This document shows positions 61,478 through 64,000 of a stretch of 64,000 nucleotides of DNA, piece after piece. The notes under the pieces were generated by a model that had not been told where the DNA came from, searched no databases, and saw nothing but the letters and a program-made list of their open reading frames with translations. The stretch is taken from contig NZ_WIAX01000013.1 of the NCBI RefSeq assembly GCF_009467795.1, forward strand, positions 1 through 64,000, written 5' to 3'. A program made the position numbers and the translations under genes. The stretch's first letter is position 1. Each line of letters opens with the position of its first letter. This stretch comes from Nesterenkonia halophila. Lineage in GTDB: Bacteria; Actinomycetota; Actinomycetes; Actinomycetales; Micrococcaceae.

Positions 61478-63047
61478 CGGCCGCCTGAACTTCAATCTGC
61501 TGGACGAGGACGCCGCTCCCCAGGACGAATGCGGCGTCTTCGGCGTCTGGGCCCCCGGCGAGGAGGTCGCCAAGCTCGCCTACTACGGGCTCTACGCGCT
61601 GCAGCACCGCGGCCAGGAGTCCGCCGGCATCGCCGCCTCCGACGGCGAGTCGATCCGGGTCTACAAGGACATCGGGCTGGTCTCGCAGGTCTTCGACGAG
61701 TCGACGCTGACCGCGCTGCGCGGGCACATCGCCGTCGGGCACTGCCGCTACTCCACCACCGGCTCCAATCAGTGGTCGAACGCCCAGCCGACCCTCGGCG
61801 ACACCCCGCACGGCACCGTCGCGCTGGGCCACAACGGCAATCTGACCAATTCCGGGGATCTCTACGACCGGCTGGTCGAGCGCAACGGCGGCGAGGCTCC
61901 GGCCTTCGGCGAGCTGGCCCAGGGCAACACCACTGACACCGCCCTGGTCACCGCGCTGCTGAAGGACCAGCCCGGCGAGGACCTCGAGGCCCAGGCGATG
62001 CAGCTGCTGCCGACGCTGCAGGGCGCCTTCTGCTTCGTGTTCATGACCGAGAACACCCTCTACGCCGCCCGCGACGCCCAGGGCGTGCGCCCGCTGGTGC
62101 TCGGCCGGCTGGACCGCGGCTGGGTGGTCGCCTCCGAGCAGTCGGCGCTGGCGACGGTCGGCGCCTCGGTGATCCGCGAGATCGAGCCGGGCGAGTTCAT
62201 CGCCATCGACGCCGACGGCGTGCGCAGCCAGCACTTCGCCGCCTCGGACCCGGCGCGCTGCGTCTTCGAGTACGTCTACCTGGCACGGCCCGACGCGCTG
62301 ATCAACGGCCGCTCGGTCTACGAGTCGCGCGTGGAGATGGGCCGTCAGCTGGCCCGCGAGGACAGCCACGACGCCGACATCGTCATCCCGGTGCCTGAGT
62401 CCGGCACGCCGGCGGCGGTGGGCTACTCCGAGGAGTCCGGGCTGCCCTTCGCCCAGGGCTTCATCAAGAACTCCTACGTCGGCCGGACCTTCATCCAGCC
62501 CTCGCAGACGCTGCGCCAGCTGGGCATCCGGCTGAAGCTCAACGTCCAGGACCACGTGGTCCGCGACAAACGGGTGGTCGTCGTCGACGACTCCATCGTC
62601 CGCGGCAACACCCAGCGGGCCATCGTGCGGATGCTCAGGGAGGCCGGCGCCGCCGAGGTGCACGTGAAGATCTCCTCGCCGCCGATCAAGTGGCCCTGCT
62701 TCTACGGCATCGACTTCGCCACCCGGGCGGAGCTGATCGCCACCGGCGCGACGATGGACGAGATCCGCCAGGCGGTCTCCGCCGACTCGCTGGCCTACAT
62801 CTCGGAGGAGGGGATGATCGCCGCGACCGAGCAGCCGCCCTCGACGCTGTGCACCGCCTGCTTCTCGGGCCAGTATCCGATCCCGCTGCCGCCCGAGTCC
62901 CGGCGCGGCAAGCTGCTGCTGGAGGATCCGGCCGTCGGCGGCTCCGCGACGTCCGAGGCCGCCGGATCCTCGGGATCGGGCTGCGAGCCAGGCCCGGACG
63001 CCGAGTTCGACGTCGCCGACGAGATCCCCACGGAGGCCCCCCGATGA
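61464..63047 (+). CDS. purF: Amidophosphoribosyltransferase
   Basis: A 527-residue enzyme for the committed step of purine synthesis (PRPP plus glutamine to phosphoribosylamine). It is made with a 22-residue propeptide; Cys23 in DECGVFG becomes the N-terminal nucleophile of the glutaminase domain (HCRYSTTGS, GHNGNLTN). The C-terminal PRTase has VVVVDDSIVRGNT as PRPP loop and ESGTPAAVGY. Cysteines in TLCTACFSG and an earlier Cys fit the 4Fe-4S type. GAGAGGAA lies about 11 bp before the ATG. purM overlaps the stop (ATGA). Confidence 0.95.
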   Translation: MASADGRLNFNLLDEDAAPQDECGVFGVWAPGEEVAKLAYYGLYALQHRGQESAGIAASDGESIRVYKDIGLVSQVFDESTLTALRGHIAVGHCRYSTTGSNQWSNAQPTLGDTPHGTVALGHNGNLTNSGDLYDRLVERNGGEAPAFGELAQGNTTDTALVTALLKDQPGEDLEAQAMQLLPTLQGAFCFVFMTENTLYAARDAQGVRPLVLGRLDRGWVVASEQSALATVGASVIREIEPGEFIAIDADGVRSQHFAASDPARCVFEYVYLARPDALINGRSVYESRVEMGRQLAREDSHDADIVIPVPESGTPAAVGYSEESGLPFAQGFIKNSYVGRTFIQPSQTLRQLGIRLKLNVQDHVVRDKRVVVVDDSIVRGNTQRAIVRMLREAGAAEVHVKISSPPIKWPCFYGIDFATRAELIATGATMDEIRQAVSADSLAYISEEGMIAATEQPPSTLCTACFSGQYPIPLPPESRRGKLLLEDPAVGGSATSEAAGSSGSGCEPGPDAEFDVADEIPTEAPR

Positions 63048-64000
63048 CCGGACAGCCCGAGCAGGCCGGACGGCCCGAGCCGATCACCTATGCGTCGGCC
63101 GGCGTCGACGTCGAGGCCGGAGACCGCGCCGTCGAGCTGATGAAGTCGGCGGTGCAGGCCACCCACTCCTCGGCCGTCATGGGCGGGGTGGGCGGCTTCG
63201 CCGGACTCTACGACGCCTCGGCGCTGACCCGGCTGCCGAAGCCGCTGATGGCCACCTCCACCGACGGAGTGGGCACCAAGGTCGCCATCGCCCAGGCGAT
63301 GGACCGCCACGACACCATCGGCCACGACCTCGTCGGCATGGTCGTCGACGACATCGTGGTGATGGGCGCCGAGCCGCTGTTCATGACCGACTACATCGCC
63401 TGCGGCTCGGTGGATCCCGACCGGATCGCCGCGATCGTGCGCGGCATCGCCGAAGCCTGCTCGCTGACCGGCACCTCGCTGATCGGCGGGGAGACCGCCG
63501 AGCACCCGGGGCTGCTGGCCGCCGACGAGTACGACGTCGCCGGGGCGGCCACCGGCGTCGTCGACGCCTCCGCAGTGCTGGGCCCGCAGCGGGTCCGCTC
63601 CGGCGACGTGGTGATCGGCATGGCCTCCTCCGGCGTGCATTCCAACGGCTACTCGCTGGTGCGCCGCGTGCTGGAGTCGGCCGGCTGGGGCTACGAGCGC
63701 CATGTCACGGAGTTCGGCCGCAGCATCGGCGAGGAGCTGCTAGAGCCGACGCGGCTCTACACCCGCTCCTGCCTGGACCTGGTGCGCGCGCTCAACGGCG
63801 ACCCGGCCGAGTCCCCGACCGCCGACGACGCCCCGGTGCGCGGCTTCAGCCATGTCACCGGCGGCGGGCTCGCCGCGAACCTGGCCCGCGTGCTGCCCGA
63901 GGGCCTGATGGCCACCGTCGACCGCTCCACCTGGTCCTGGCCGGCGATCTTCCGGGTGATCGCCGAGCTGGGCGCCGTCCCGCAGGCGGATCTGGAGCGC
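63044..64000 (+). CDS. purM: Phosphoribosylformylglycinamidine cyclo-ligase, cut by the window end
   Basis: The first 319 codons of the AIR synthetase gene; the end lies beyond the window. Translated directly it shows ITYASAGVDVEAGDRAVEL, VMGGVGGFAGLYD, STDGVGTKVAIA, MVVDDIVVMGAEP, LIGGETAEHPG and GVHSNGYSLVRR, all PurM signatures for FGAM and ATP binding. It overlaps the purF stop by 4 bp (ATGA), so it is translationally coupled and in the same operon. Confidence 0.95.
   Translation, partial: MTGQPEQAGRPEPITYASAGVDVEAGDRAVELMKSAVQATHSSAVMGGVGGFAGLYDASALTRLPKPLMATSTDGVGTKVAIAQAMDRHDTIGHDLVGMVVDDIVVMGAEPLFMTDYIACGSVDPDRIAAIVRGIAEACSLTGTSLIGGETAEHPGLLAADEYDVAGAATGVVDASAVLGPQRVRSGDVVIGMASSGVHSNGYSLVRRVLESAGWGYERHVTEFGRSIGEELLEPTRLYTRSCLDLVRALNGDPAESPTADDAPVRGFSHVTGGGLAANLARVLPEGLMATVDRSTWSWPAIFRVIAELGAVPQADLER

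Noticed and set aside
1-64000. tRNA, rRNA or CRISPR arrays
   Set aside because: No T-loop-like GTTCRANNC outside coding sequence, no rRNA segments and no regularly spaced 25-40-bp repeats were seen.

Overview
The window is high-GC (roughly 70 %) actinobacterial chromosome with no phage, plasmid or intact insertion sequence. The gene set and order match the conserved core of Actinomycetes (rlmB-cysS-ispDF-carD-lpqE-like; proC-isomerase-Ppx/GppA; nth-NUDIX; MarP-like-Crp-RidA-DUF4177-bifunctional PBP-phosphoesterase). These blocks are also known from Mycobacterium, but here they are shuffled. The compact operons, the fused ispDF and the Trk/AcuC/ProC block suggest a Micrococcales member. I cannot name the genus from sequence reading alone.

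Layout. 0.3-7.2 kb: a degenerate maltokinase-like protein, then an rlmB-cysS-ispDF-carD run on the minus strand and a divergent lipoprotein. 7.3-16.7 kb, minus strand: glutaredoxin-like protein, AcuC-type deacetylase, TrkA/TrkH potassium uptake, ProC, TIM-barrel isomerase, Ppx/GppA and topoisomerase I. 16.8-23.7 kb: an ArsR-type regulator, a methyltransferase overlapping trhO (tRNA U34 hydroxylation), then a divergent acetyltransferase and a DUF1998 helicase. 23.8-28.3 kb: metNIQ methionine importer and a zinc alcohol dehydrogenase. 28.6-38.1 kb: a Tad/Flp pilus locus split into two convergent pieces (pilin and TadE-type genes on plus; cpaE-like, tadA, tadB, tadC on minus). Between the pieces lie about 4 kb of unrelated genes (TetR/membrane protein, PIG-L deacetylase, HxlR/quinone reductase, thpR). 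38.3-42.3 kb: NUDIX and nth, divergent from acetyl-CoA synthetase. 42.4-45.6 kb: a two-gene secreted pectin-degradation operon. 46-53 kb: aroQ, MarP-like protease, Crp, RidA, a 56-residue DUF4177 protein, a penicillin-binding protein and a phosphoesterase. 53-57 kb: a heterodimeric ABC exporter with one degenerate ATPase half. 57-64 kb: an SCP2-like protein, asparaginase, a purD-purC fusion, a small membrane protein, purF and the start of purM.

Two regulatory themes stand out. First, many genes have a TAnnnT -10 element ending 6-8 bases before the ATG/GTG and no ribosome-binding site, so their mRNAs are probably leaderless. Second, both pieces of the split Tad locus carry the same 18-bp-spaced direct repeats (CCTGCACAGG) upstream. 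This suggests a shared, possibly undescribed regulator that keeps the separated halves co-expressed. Other candidate control sites are a Crp-like site upstream of acetyl-CoA synthetase, a perfect TetR-type palindrome, a dyad between hxlR and its divergent reductase, and a structured leader upstream of metN.
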